Assembly (NCBI GenBank): GCA_021155965.1
Contig: JAJNBJ010000002.1
Span: 1-64,000, forward strand
DNA length: 64,000 bases
From: Flavipsychrobacter sp.
GTDB taxonomy: Bacteria > Bacteroidota > Bacteroidia > Chitinophagales > Chitinophagaceae
Direction: 5' to 3'
Positions 8,063 through 15,715 of the stretch are shown here, piece by piece. A program made the translations under genes and the position numbers. Numbering within the stretch: position 1 is the first letter of the stretch; each line of letters opens with the position of its first letter. The notes beneath the pieces were generated by a model, which saw only the letters and a program-made list of their open reading frames with translations, made no database searches and was not told the origin of the DNA.

Positions 8063-8710
8063 CTACTTCTCCCCTTTCGCTTTTTTCATCAACTCATTTT
8101 GTTTCGAAAGCTGGTAGCTATAGGCATTTGATGCTTCCATTTCGCGCACAAAGGTTTCCAGTTCATAGTCATCCCCGGTAGGGTCATAATTCCGTTTCAG
8201 GTTGTTGTTGAAGAACACACCTACAGATTGCCACATCATAGCCGAAAGGCCCCCCTTCAGTTCTTTGATAATGTGATAGCAGTTCACACCCGTTTGCCGG
8301 TTGACGAGTTTTATCAGTACATGCCCCTGGTCAATGCTCAGGTTCTTAAGCGGCTCTTTAAAAGTGCGGTCCAGGCTTTTGTCTACCGCTTTCAGGTATT
8401 TCCTGCGGTCCCTCCGGCGGTCAAGCTGGTCAAGGTTGGCATTGATGTCGTTAAATACTGCCGCAGCGGTAAGGGCATACGGATAAACCACAAAAATATC
8501 CCGGCGCAGCTTATCACGCCGGATGCGCTCTGCTGCATTGAGGTAGGTGCTGTATGTTTCCACCTCATCCAGCAGTATCATTGGGTATGTTATGCCGTTC
8601 TCAACAGTAGCCCCCAGCCTTATGGTATCGTTTTCAGATACCTGGGCACCAACTCTCGTTGATAACAACAAAATTGCACATACCAACCATATTACCGGGA
8701 CTACCCTCAT
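8063..8710 (-). CDS. DUF4294 domain protein, secreted
   Basis: A 215-residue protein with an N-terminal signal peptide (VIWLVCAILLLSTRVGAQ) and the DUF4294 core: 'YPMILLDEVETYS', 'YPYALTAAAVFNDI' and 'KLVNRQTGVNCYHIIKELKGGLSAMMWQ'. The family is restricted mainly to Bacteroidota, periplasmic or envelope-associated, and of unknown function. The C-terminus is charged. It converges with the antitoxin-like gene over about 30 nt and is divergent from the lipoprotein at 8865. Confidence 0.85.
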   Translation of the reverse strand: MRVVPVIWLVCAILLLSTRVGAQVSENDTIRLGATVENGITYPMILLDEVETYSTYLNAAERIRRDKLRRDIFVVYPYALTAAAVFNDINANLDQLDRRRDRRKYLKAVDKSLDRTFKEPLKNLSIDQGHVLIKLVNRQTGVNCYHIIKELKGGLSAMMWQSVGVFFNNNLKRNYDPTGDDYELETFVREMEASNAYSYQLSKQNELMKKAKGEK

Positions 8711-8846
8711 ACTTATTGTAAATTTCCGGATTTTTATTGGTATTAAACGCTTGCAGCCGATAAAAAATTGCTAATATCACACGAATTATGGTTGTTAAAA
8801 TTGTATTATAACACCTAAGTGGTACACAATTTGCTGATGTATAGGT

Positions 8847-8854
8847 TAACTTTG
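8847..8854 (+). promoter_or_regulatory. Candidate -7 promoter box (TAnnTTTG)
   Basis: TAACTTTG lies 10 nt upstream of the lipoprotein ATG (8865). The match to the Bacteroidota -7 box is exact, but no well-spaced -33 TTG was found (the nearest is 13 nt upstream). It would give a very short leader. Confidence 0.4.
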
Positions 8855-8864
8855 CACCGTTATT

Positions 8865-9128
8865 ATGAAACGCACACTTTTATTTGCCGCAACAATATCC
8901 ATCTTCCTTTTCTCATGTAGTAAAGAAGTGGCGCCAATGTCGAAAGAGGAGCTGGGCAAAAAGACAGACTCGGCGGTAAAAGCAAGTGTTCAGCGCTCGG
9001 ATGAAGCTGCGAGGATAGACCTCGAACGCCGCCTTAAAATAGAAGTAAAAGTAAAAGTGGATTCTCTGGTAAATGCCCACCTGCAAAAAGCAGAAGCACC
9101 CGCTCCAACAACTCCTGCCAAAATATAA
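8865..9128 (+). CDS. Small lipoprotein
   Basis: An 87-residue protein with a lipoprotein signal peptide: KRTLLFAATISIFLFSC, with the lipobox Cys at residue 18 (LFSC-S-K). The mature part is a charged helix (EEAARIDLERRLKIEVKVKVDSL), then an Ala/Pro-rich tail. It does not match a family I can name. The next gene begins 5 nt after its stop, so they share a transcript. Confidence 0.75.
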   Translation: MKRTLLFAATISIFLFSCSKEVAPMSKEELGKKTDSAVKASVQRSDEAARIDLERRLKIEVKVKVDSLVNAHLQKAEAPAPTTPAKI

Positions 9129-9133
9129 ACATC

Positions 9134-9574
9134 ATGAACTTGCCTGACAATAATATGAGCTCACCTGATGTCTTGGAGAGCTTGTCGAACCACAGGCCTG
9201 TAGTATTTTTTGACGGCGAGTGCAACCTGTGCAATGGCGGCGTACAGTTCATCATAAAACGCGATAAAGAAAAACGCTTCCTCTTTGCCCCATTGCAATC
9301 TGCTATCGGCGCTAAAGCCAAAGAGTTGTCCGGTGGCGCAGACAGTTTTATACTATTCTATAAAGGCCGTTATTATATCAAATCAAGTGCGGCACTACAT
9401 ACTGCCCGGTTGATGGGCGGTCTTTGGCCTCTTTTATATATTGGTATCATCATCCCCCGCATTTTGCGCAACTGGGTGTATGAATTCTTAGCACGCAACC
9501 GCTATAAATGGTTTGGCAAACGGAATGAATGTATGATACCTACGCCTGAATTAAAAGAGCGATTTTTGTCATGA
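9134..9574 (+). CDS. DCC family thiol-disulfide oxidoreductase-like protein (DUF393)
   Basis: A 146-residue DUF393 protein with the defining FFDGECNLCNGGVQF motif (Cys30, Cys33) and the downstream FAPLQSAIG and IP--LRNWVYEF-ARNRY-WFG blocks. Family members are predicted thioredoxin-fold oxidoreductases; their substrates are not established. The sequence looks complete and cytoplasmic or membrane-proximal. It follows the small lipoprotein by 5 nt. Confidence 0.9.
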   Translation: MNLPDNNMSSPDVLESLSNHRPVVFFDGECNLCNGGVQFIIKRDKEKRFLFAPLQSAIGAKAKELSGGADSFILFYKGRYYIKSSAALHTARLMGGLWPLLYIGIIIPRILRNWVYEFLARNRYKWFGKRNECMIPTPELKERFLS

Positions 9575-9677
9575 TCAAAATATATTCGCTGCAGTTAGCC
9601 TTAACGAGAACAGAGAATTTCCAATTTCTATATCTTCGCCAGAATAATCGCCACCCGGAAAAACAGCACAAGGGCCT

Positions 9678-9908
9678 ATGAATATTCTATTGGTAGAAGA
9701 CGAACCAAGAATCGCTAATATGATCAGCAAGGGGCTTACAGAAGCAGGCTATGCTGTAAGCATTGCCCCCGATGGGAACATAGGCTTTCAAATGGCTACC
9801 AGGCATACTTATGATCTCTACATCTTCGATATCATGCTACCCGGCATGAATGGACTGGAATTATGCCGCATGATACGGAATTTTAATGGCAATTTGAAGC
9901 GGTTTTAG
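9678..9908 (+). pseudogene. Truncated response-regulator receiver domain
   Basis: A 76-residue open frame matching the first two thirds of an OmpR-type receiver: acidic pocket Glu7-Asp8, phosphorylation site Asp51 in YIFDIMLPGMNG, and the ELCRMIR helix. It stops after an unrelated-looking tail (NFNGNLKRF), so the beta-5 lysine, the rest of the receiver and the whole DNA-binding domain are missing. No histidine kinase is nearby. It lies against the terminator of the cold-shock gene, consistent with a deletion that removed the 3' end of a two-component locus. A functional single-domain regulator seems unlikely because the switch lysine is absent. Confidence 0.7.
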
Positions 9909-9920
9909 TATAACATAAAA

Positions 9921-9949
9921 AAGCGGCTATCCGATCAGGATAGCCGCTT
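9921..9949 (-). terminator. Rho-independent terminator of the cold-shock gene
   Basis: A perfect 12-bp inverted repeat (aagcggctatcc/ggatagccgctt) with a 5-nt loop. On the minus strand it is followed by a T-run (ccgcttttttatg). It lies 22 nt beyond the csp stop codon. Confidence 0.85.
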
Positions 9950-9971
9950 CAAATAATGACTATGAAGAAAA

Positions 9972-10163
9972 TTAGATAACTCTTACGTTAACTGCATTTA
10001 AACCTTTTTTGCCATTTTGTACTTCGAAAGATACTTTGTCGTTCTCGCGGATCTCATCGTTGAGGCCTGAAACATGGACAAAAATATCCGGGCCACCATT
10101 TGATGGCGTAATGAAACCAAAACCTTTGGTTCCATTAAAAAATTTTACTGTTCCTTCTTGCAT
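9972..10163 (-). CDS. cspA: Cold-shock domain protein
   Basis: A 63-residue single cold-shock domain. RNP1 (KGFGFI, 14-19) and RNP2 (DIFVHVSGL, from 26) are intact, as is the start QEGTVKFFN. It binds single-stranded RNA/DNA and probably acts as an RNA chaperone in cold or growth transitions. It stands alone: its own -7 box upstream (10194-10201) and a strong terminator downstream. The leader of about 30 nt is AT-rich. Confidence 0.95.
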   Translation of the reverse strand: MQEGTVKFFNGTKGFGFITPSNGGPDIFVHVSGLNDEIRENDKVSFEVQNGKKGLNAVNVRVI

Positions 10164-10193
10164 TCTAAGCTTTTAAAAAATTAAATAATGCCG

Positions 10194-10201
10194 CAAAGGT
10201 A
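10194..10201 (-). promoter_or_regulatory. Candidate -7 promoter box of the cold-shock gene
   Basis: On the minus strand this reads TACCTTTG, an exact TAnnTTTG match, about 30 nt upstream of the csp ATG. A TTTA 21 nt further upstream may act as a degenerate -33. Confidence 0.55.
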
Positions 10202-10240
10202 CGGTAAAAATATCAAATCATGTAAATTGTGTTATAGCAG

Positions 10241-10987
10241 CTAAAAAATACCGTGGTTGCGCTGCTCTTTGAGTTTTATGACCCCTATTTTATCCAGCCC
10301 GCGTGAAATAAAGTAGGTAAGGTCGAATTCAAACCACTTCACCGCATTATTCGGACGGCCGGGATATTTATGATGGTTGTTATGATAAGCCTCCCCTACA
10401 AATAACAGGTCGACCGGGAGAATGTTTTTTGACGTATTTGCCATTTTATAATTCTCGTAGCCAAACTTATGCGCCCACCAGTTGACAGCCACACCATGCA
10501 ACGACCCCATAGCCAGCGTCATGGGCAGAAAAAGCCACTGCCACCATGCCGTTGCAAAATACCAGTAGAATGCAAAGTAAGCTAAGCCCCAGATAACCCG
10601 TGCGATCCAGTTATGTGCAAAACGGTCGAAGGCCTCCCATTGCGGCAGGTCTTTATGATATTTTTCTTCTGCGCTGGTTTTGCCTATCCACAGGTTGAAA
10701 TAGTTATTACGCGTCACCCACATCATCAGGAACATATTAGGCGTATTGTGCGGCGAATGCGGATCTTCAGGCAGATCGGTATGAGCGTGGTGGAGCCGGT
10801 GCATAAGCCCATACGTGTGGGGGCTGATGTATGACGAACCCTGTGTAATAAAAGACCCTATATAAAAGAATTTTTCCCAGAAGCGGGACATGGAAAAATG
10901 CCCGTGCGCCGCATAACGATGCATGAAAAACGACTGGAAGAAGAGGGATACATACCAATGTATCGCAAAAAATATGAGTACAGCCAT
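10241..10987 (-). CDS. Membrane fatty-acid (acyl-CoA delta-9-type) desaturase
   Basis: A 248-residue integral membrane di-iron desaturase. The three histidine boxes are present: HRYAAH (23-28), HRLHH (63-67) and HNNHH (near 208), spaced as in acyl-CoA/acyl-lipid delta-9 desaturases. Hydrophobic segments flank the boxes. It introduces a double bond into saturated acyl chains and would adjust membrane fluidity; its position next to a cold-shock gene fits that, though the two have separate signals. Somewhat shorter than typical members (~250-330) but with all catalytic elements. Confidence 0.92.
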   Translation of the reverse strand: MAVLIFFAIHWYVSLFFQSFFMHRYAAHGHFSMSRFWEKFFYIGSFITQGSSYISPHTYGLMHRLHHAHTDLPEDPHSPHNTPNMFLMMWVTRNNYFNLWIGKTSAEEKYHKDLPQWEAFDRFAHNWIARVIWGLAYFAFYWYFATAWWQWLFLPMTLAMGSLHGVAVNWWAHKFGYENYKMANTSKNILPVDLLFVGEAYHNNHHKYPGRPNNAVKWFEFDLTYFISRGLDKIGVIKLKEQRNHGIF

Positions 10988-11204
10988 GAAAGCGATGCAC
11001 CGGTCATATTTATTTACGAATGCATAGTGATGTAATATAGGGCAATTTCTTTGTAAACCAATGAAATATAGTCCTATTCTTTAAAAAGGATACATTGATA
11101 CAATGAATACCCGAAAAAGTGCAATAAATAGATAATGATTAATATTTTTACATAAATATTCCCATATGCGCTACCAGTTGCTTTCCACATTTGCATACTT
11201 TATT

Positions 11205-11507
11205 ATGGAGCAATTCCAGGAGCATAAAATGCTCATCATTGCTATTGGGTTGGGAATTTTGGCAGGAGTAATAGCGCAAATGATCATACCCGGCAGGGGA
11301 TTTGGCATGGGCGCTACAATACTCATTGGCATTGCCGGCTCGGTCCTGGGCAACAAATTCCTGATGCCTTACATGACGTTTATCAACGATCACCTTTTTC
11401 GGCGCATTGCTTCGGCCATAGTAGGTGCGCTGGTGCTCATGATGCTCATTAATGCAATAAGAGGCGGCGGAGATAATGACAAAACACACTGGCGAACCGG
11501 TAGTTGA
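11205..11507 (+). CDS. GlsB/YeaQ/YmgE family stress-response membrane protein
   Basis: A small integral membrane protein with three hydrophobic segments and the family pattern GLGILAGVIAQMIIPGRGFGMGATILIGIAGSVLGN. The family is associated with general stress in many bacteria; its molecular role is not settled. The start at 11205 (MEQFQEHK) gives 100 residues, close to the usual length; an upstream ATG at 11166 would add 13 residues of no obvious value. A stretch of charged residues ends the protein (RGGGDNDKTHW). Confidence 0.85.
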   Translation: MEQFQEHKMLIIAIGLGILAGVIAQMIIPGRGFGMGATILIGIAGSVLGNKFLMPYMTFINDHLFRRIASAIVGALVLMMLINAIRGGGDNDKTHWRTGS

Positions 11508-11512
11508 CCCCG

Positions 11513-11520
11513 TATATTTG
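11513..11520 (+). promoter_or_regulatory. Candidate -7 promoter box upstream of ferritin
   Basis: TATATTTG matches TAnnTTTG 48 nt upstream of the ferritin ATG. No properly spaced -33 TTG is clear, so the call is tentative. Confidence 0.35.
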
Positions 11521-11568
11521 GTATTCACGGCATAGTTTTTAAGCACGCTAATCAAACGCTTTAAAATT

Positions 11569-12120
11569 ATGAATACCAACAGGCTTTCGAATACGATCTC
11601 CTCAGCCCTTAATGAACAAATAATGAGGGAAGCGCTTGCAGCACAGGTCTACCTCTCTTACGGCGCATGGCTGAAAGACAAGGGATATGACGGTATTGCC
11701 AACTTCCTCTTCCGCCATTCGGCAGAAGAGCGCAACCATATGATGAAGATATTGGAATACGTTTTAGAACGCGGGGCTAAAGTGACTATTTCGGCCATAC
11801 CCGAACCCGGCTCTGATCCGGATAGCGTATATGACTGCTTTAAAAAAGTATTCAAACAGGAAGTGAACAATACAGAGTCTGTCTACAAACTCGTAAAAAT
11901 GAGTTTTGACGAACAGGACTGGGCTACCTGGAATTTCTTACAATGGTTTGTAAGAGAGCAGGTTGAAGAAGAAACACTGGCCCACAACCTGTTGGATAAA
12001 ATAAAAATTGCAGGTGGCGATAAAGCCAATGACGAAGCCCTTTATAACCTCGATAAAGACCTGTCAACAGAGCCCGATCACGCAAGGCTGGCACAGGATG
12101 TGACTGTGGAAAACCCTTGA
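11569..12120 (+). CDS. ftnA: Ferritin, non-haem iron storage protein
   Basis: A 183-residue four-helix ferritin. Helix A has the LNEQIMREALAAQVYLSYGAWLKDKGYDG signature; ferroxidase ligands include Glu in the first helix and the EERNH block of helix B (HSAEERNHMMKILEYV), with a further Glu pair in QVEEETLAHNLLDKI. It oxidises and stores iron in a 24-mer in the cytoplasm. The stop codon abuts the stop of the convergent acyl-CoA dehydrogenase gene with no space between them. Confidence 0.95.
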   Translation: MNTNRLSNTISSALNEQIMREALAAQVYLSYGAWLKDKGYDGIANFLFRHSAEERNHMMKILEYVLERGAKVTISAIPEPGSDPDSVYDCFKKVFKQEVNNTESVYKLVKMSFDEQDWATWNFLQWFVREQVEEETLAHNLLDKIKIAGGDKANDEALYNLDKDLSTEPDHARLAQDVTVENP

Positions 12121-13299
12121 TTAATTGAAAGCATTAATACCCGTAACATCCATACCAGTAATTAGCAGGTGGATGTCGTGCGTGCCTTCATAAGTTACTA
12201 CTGATTCCAGGTTCATCATGTGCCGCATTATGCTGAATTCACCGGTGATACCCATACCACCTAATATCTGGCGAGCTTCACGCGATACTTTGAGTGCAAT
12301 ATCACAGCTATTACGTTTTGCCATAGATATTTGCGCTGGGTTTGCGCGGTCTTCATTGCGGAGCACGCCAAGACGCCAGTTGAGCAACTGCGATTTGGTG
12401 ATCTCTGTTATCATCTCTGCCAGCTTTTTTTGCGTTAGCTGGAAACCTGCTATCGGCCTGCCAAACTGCTCACGCTGCTTCGCATAACGCAATGCTGTAT
12501 CGTAGCAATCCATAGCGCAACCAAGTGCACCCCAGGCAATACCATAACGTGCGCTTGACAAACAACTCAAAGGCCCTTTGAGCCCTTTAACTCCCGGGAA
12601 TATATTTGCCTTAGGAACTTTTACATTGTCGAACACCAACTCACCTGTAGCCGATGCACGCAGCGACCATTTGCCATGTGTTTCAGGTGTAGTGAAACCT
12701 TCCATGCCACGCTCCAGCACCATGCCATAAATGTCACCTTTTTCGTCTTTAGCCCAAACAACAGCAACATCTGCAAACGGGGCATTCGATATCCACATTT
12801 TGGAGCCATTAAGGATCACATGGTCACCGGCATCTTTAAAATTACTGAGCATACCTGCAGGGTTTGAACCATGGTTGGGTTCTGTAAGGCCAAAGCAGCC
12901 CATCCACTCCCCTGTTGCCAGCTTTGGCAGGTACTTCATTTTTTGCTCCTCGCTGCCAAACTTATAGATAGGGAACATAACCAGCGACCCCTGCACCGAT
13001 GCTGTAGAACGAACACCGGAATCGCCGCGCTCCAGTTCCTGCATCATAATTCCATATGATATATAGTCAAGGCCGGCACCCCCGTATTTTTGCGGAATGA
13101 ACGGCCCGTAACAACCTAACTCCCCAAGCCCCTTGATTATTTGTTTCGGGAATGCAGCTTTTTGCGCAAACTCCTCGATTATAGGAGAAATTTCTTTCTT
13201 TACATATGCCCTTACAGAGTCCCGGATAAGTTTGTGTTCGTCGGTTAATAACTCATCTACAAGAAAATAGTCGGGATGCTGGTAAAGATCTTTTTGCAT
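12121..13299 (-). CDS. gcdH: Glutaryl-CoA dehydrogenase-like acyl-CoA dehydrogenase
   Basis: A 392-residue FAD acyl-CoA dehydrogenase. It has the GCDH-type blocks RGDSGVRSTASVQGSLVM and FGLTEPNHGSNPAGM, and the C-terminal base region VVTYEGTHDIHLLITG carrying the catalytic Glu. Glutaryl-CoA dehydrogenase oxidises and decarboxylates glutaryl-CoA to crotonyl-CoA in lysine and tryptophan breakdown. The substrate is inferred from motif similarity; an isobutyryl- or glutaryl-type variant cannot be told apart without alignment. Stand-alone gene, convergent stop-to-stop with ferritin, divergent from rpoD. Confidence 0.88.
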   Translation of the reverse strand: MQKDLYQHPDYFLVDELLTDEHKLIRDSVRAYVKKEISPIIEEFAQKAAFPKQIIKGLGELGCYGPFIPQKYGGAGLDYISYGIMMQELERGDSGVRSTASVQGSLVMFPIYKFGSEEQKMKYLPKLATGEWMGCFGLTEPNHGSNPAGMLSNFKDAGDHVILNGSKMWISNAPFADVAVVWAKDEKGDIYGMVLERGMEGFTTPETHGKWSLRASATGELVFDNVKVPKANIFPGVKGLKGPLSCLSSARYGIAWGALGCAMDCYDTALRYAKQREQFGRPIAGFQLTQKKLAEMITEITKSQLLNWRLGVLRNEDRANPAQISMAKRNSCDIALKVSREARQILGGMGITGEFSIMRHMMNLESVVTYEGTHDIHLLITGMDVTGINAFN

Positions 13300-13330
13300 A
13301 CAATGTTAAAGTTGGAATGAAAATGTGGCG

Positions 13331-13338
13331 CAAAGGTA
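13331..13338 (-). promoter_or_regulatory. Candidate -7 promoter box of gcdH
   Basis: Minus-strand TACCTTTG, 32 nt upstream of the gcdH ATG, in the same position relative to the start as the box of the cold-shock gene. No clear -33. Confidence 0.5.
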
Positions 13339-13358
13339 GCATTTTTGGCATATTGGAT

Positions 13359-13366
13359 TAATTTTG
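13359..13366 (+). promoter_or_regulatory. Possible -7 promoter box of rpoD
   Basis: TAATTTTG fits TAnnTTTG on the plus strand but is 270 nt upstream of the rpoD start. A TTTTGG lies only 12 nt upstream, too close for a normal -33. Tentative. Confidence 0.3.
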
Positions 13367-13635
13367 CACCACAATTAAGCGTTGCTACAGCTATCAGCCC
13401 TTTATTTATAGGCGTATAAGTAATAATCATAACCCTTAAAAGTAAGTACCATAGCCTTTTTTAACATAATAGCCCGAATTTGTGACAATTTGTTAAGGAA
13501 ATTAAGTATTTGTGGAACGCAATTTGTGCTGTATTACTTGAAACAATTTTTAAAAAAGACTGACGTTTTCTCTAAAATTCACGTCTGATAATTGTAGGCT
13601 CTGATTTATAAGCAATTAAATAGTTAATATTATAT

Positions 13636-14493
13636 ATGAGGCAGTTAAAAATTGCCACCCAGATCACAAACAGGGATTCGCAGGCGGTGGAGAAATATCT
13701 CCAGGAAATCAGCAAAATTTCCATGATCACACCTGAGGAAGAAACCACGCTTGCCCAAAAGATACATATGGGCGACCAGCGCGCGCTGGAAAAGCTGGTA
13801 AAATCGAACCTGCGTTTCGTAGTATCGGTGGCTAAACAGTACCAGCACCAGGGGCTATCCCTGAGCGACCTTATCAACGAGGGTAACCTCGGCCTTATCA
13901 AAGCCGCTCAGCGCTTTGACGAGACCAAGGGCTTTAAATTCATCTCCTACGCTGTGTGGTGGATCCGCCAGTCTATTTTGCAGGCACTTGCCGAGCAGGG
14001 ACGCCTTGTGCGCCTGCCGCAGAATAAGATAGGCACCTACAACAAAGCTAACAAAGCCTTCATAGCTTTTGAACAGGAACATGAACGCGAGCCTTCAACT
14101 GAAGAGTTGGCAGACATACTGGACATGAGCGAAACCGAAGTGACCAATATCTTCACCAGCAACACCCGCCACACATCGCTTGATGCACCTGTGCACGAAG
14201 CAGAAGATGTGGCCATGGGCGACCTGCTGGAAGGCAGCAGCGATACGGATGATGATGTGATGAAGGATTCGCTGAGGAACGAGATTCGCCGTATACTGAA
14301 ATCGCTGAGCACCAGGGAAGCAGAGATATTGGCTGCATACTTTGGGCTGGAAGGCGACAACGGGCCAAGCATTGAAGAAATAGGCGAAAAATACGACCTT
14401 ACCAAAGAGCGGATACGCCAGATAAAAGAACGAGCTATAAAACGTCTGCAAAAAGCAAGATATAGCAACGCCCTTAAAGTTTATTTGGGTTGA
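13636..14493 (+). CDS. rpoD: Primary sigma factor RpoD/SigA, short Bacteroidota form
   Basis: A 285-residue sigma-70 protein. Region 1.2 (DSQAVEKYLQEISKISMITPEEE), region 2 (LVKSNLRFVVSVAKQYQHQGLSLSDLINEGNLGLIKAAQRFDETKGFKFISYAVWWIRQSI) and region 4 (DLTKERIRQIKERAIKRLQKAR) are all present, with a region 3 insert typical of the phylum. Region 1.1 is absent, as in other Bacteroidota primary sigmas, which read -33 TTTG/-7 TAnnTTTG promoters. The whole cell's basal transcription depends on it. A terminator follows at 14520. Confidence 0.96.
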   Translation: MRQLKIATQITNRDSQAVEKYLQEISKISMITPEEETTLAQKIHMGDQRALEKLVKSNLRFVVSVAKQYQHQGLSLSDLINEGNLGLIKAAQRFDETKGFKFISYAVWWIRQSILQALAEQGRLVRLPQNKIGTYNKANKAFIAFEQEHEREPSTEELADILDMSETEVTNIFTSNTRHTSLDAPVHEAEDVAMGDLLEGSSDTDDDVMKDSLRNEIRRILKSLSTREAEILAAYFGLEGDNGPSIEEIGEKYDLTKERIRQIKERAIKRLQKARYSNALKVYLG

Positions 14494-14519
14494 TAATTGT
14501 GAGTGTGTGTTTAATACGT

Positions 14520-14556
14520 GAAAGGGAGTGAGTGGATTCGCTCCCTTTCTTTTTTT
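14520..14556 (+). terminator. Rho-independent terminator of rpoD
   Basis: A 12-bp stem with one G-T pair (gaaagggagtga/tcgctccctttc, 14520-14549) followed by seven T residues, 26 nt after the rpoD stop. It also lies at the 3' end of the hicA remnant on the other strand. Confidence 0.85.
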
Positions 14557-14562
14557 AGCTAA

Positions 14563-14806
14563 TCACAGTTCCTTAATAGCCTGCTCAAATTGGCTATTGC
14601 TTATACCCAGTGTTTTGAGATTTGTGCCAATATGGTCAACAGGGATATCCTTATCTTTTCCCCGGAATATTACAGGCCTTATCAACTTTCCTCTCGGATG
14701 GCCATCCGGATAGTTCCAGATGTCATGGTCGCCTTTTGTACGTATGTATACCCAGGGTCTTCAGGTATTTTATAAATAACTTAGTTGGAATTTGTTTGAT
14801 ACCCAT
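14563..14806 (-). pseudogene. hicA: hicA toxin gene, frameshifted
   Basis: The minus strand reads MGIKQIPTKLFIKYLKTLG from an ATG at 14806 that overlaps the hicB stop (TGATG). Near 14749 the frame breaks: the reading frame then ends at a TGA a few codons on, while the shifted frame continues YIRTKGDHDIW...LIRPVIFRGKDKDIP...NLKTLGISNSQFEQAIKEL to a stop at 14563. The total of 244 nt is one over a multiple of three. The shifted part contains the HicA double-stranded-RNA-binding core with the catalytic-type His (GDHDIW). HicA toxins are mRNA interferases; this one is probably inactive unless the shift is a sequencing error or is bypassed by ribosomal slippage. Confidence 0.8.
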
Positions 14807-15144
14807 CAGCCAACAGGAAGTAACACTTTTTGATCGAACGAATGTAGTTTTTTGGCTTTCAGCAACTCAATAGGTACGCTCACTTCATCAGGCTGCAGGT
14901 AGCCATGCCGCAATTTCCATCCACAAGCTACCAGGTTCTGCTCAAGTGTACCCTGTTCCTCACAATATTCAAGGAAAATATCCAGCGCTTCTTCAAAAGA
15001 AGATTTTGCCTCACGTTCAGTTTTACCGTATGAAGAAAGATCAAGCGCAGGGCAATAGGCCATAACATAATCTCCCTGCTGGTAAAGCATTACCGTAATT
15101 TCAGTGGAGACAGATTTTCTAATGTTGCTTGTTCTTATCCTCAT
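14806..15144 (-). CDS. hicB: HicB-family antitoxin
   Basis: A 112-residue protein of the HicB type: an N-terminal partial RNase H-like fold (EITVMLYQQGDYVMAYCPALDLSSYGKTEREAKSSFEEALDIFLEYCEEQG), which is the standard HicB signature, and a C-terminal extension ending KKLHSFDQKVLLPVG. It overlaps the downstream hicA start (TGATG). The frame opens at 15165, but MRIRTSNIRKS at 15144 is the better start. It would neutralise HicA by direct binding and repress its own operon, though no obvious DNA-binding domain is seen. The toxin partner is broken, so this antitoxin is an orphan or a protective relic. Confidence 0.85.
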   Translation of the reverse strand: MRIRTSNIRKSVSTEITVMLYQQGDYVMAYCPALDLSSYGKTEREAKSSFEEALDIFLEYCEEQGTLEQNLVACGWKLRHGYLQPDEVSVPIELLKAKKLHSFDQKVLLPVG

Positions 15145-15272
15145 AAGCCTGCTATAAAGATACAAAAAATGATGAGATAATTATTAACTTCAGTATAGCG
15201 AATGCCCGCGAGTTCCCATGAAAGATGGAGACTTCTGCGGAACAGGAAATGACTGAAAAAAAAATTGTCTGA

Positions 15273-15656
15273 ATGGAATATGAATATTCAATAACTACGA
15301 TCCCACTACATAAACGTGGTTTTCGTGCTGAAGTGAAGGAAGTCATTGCCACTTTAAAGCGACATAATATTATTCATGTGAATTTAATGTATGGTTGGTC
15401 CTGGGGAGATTGGACTCCTTTTGAATCACTGGTAAATGATGTTCTCATTAATATTGATAAACAAAGACAGAAAACGGGAGATCGGTTTCCCGGCAATGAT
15501 GTATATATTGATATTTCGAACCTCGAAGTGCAAATTATTTTTTGCCACGAGCATGACATACACCTTCAATTTAATAGGGTTGATAAATTTATACTTGAGA
15601 TTATTAGTCGTTGGGGGACAAAAAAAATTCTTAATACAGCCGAAAAAAGGGAATGA
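15273..15656 (+). CDS. Hypothetical protein
   Basis: A 127-residue protein with no family I recognise. It has alternating strands and helices, an aromatic patch (LMYGWSWGDWTPFESL, ~38-53) and a C-terminal lysine-rich tail. It is small, acidic to neutral and cytoplasmic in look. It lies between the hicBA locus and the TMTC gene in AT-rich sequence. Size and aromatic character would fit an immunity-type protein, but this is only an impression. Confidence 0.55.
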   Translation: MEYEYSITTIPLHKRGFRAEVKEVIATLKRHNIIHVNLMYGWSWGDWTPFESLVNDVLINIDKQRQKTGDRFPGNDVYIDISNLEVQIIFCHEHDIHLQFNRVDKFILEIISRWGTKKILNTAEKRE

Positions 15657-15715
15657 ATATTGGGAGGATATGAGATATGACTTACCTCCTTTATCTTTAT
15701 CCTATTAACTTATTC

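Larger units (their letters stand above)
13300..13635. other. Divergent promoter region between gcdH and rpoD
   Basis: No gene. It contains TAnnTTTG-type boxes in both directions: 13331-13338 (minus strand TACCTTTG, for gcdH) and 13359-13366 (plus strand TAATTTTG, for rpoD, implying a leader of about 260 nt). The rest is AT-rich, and no conserved leader structure was recognised. Confidence 0.6.

Noticed and set aside
14528-14873. Several plus-strand frames downstream of rpoD
   Set aside because: They are antisense to the hicA remnant, which explains the sequence better.
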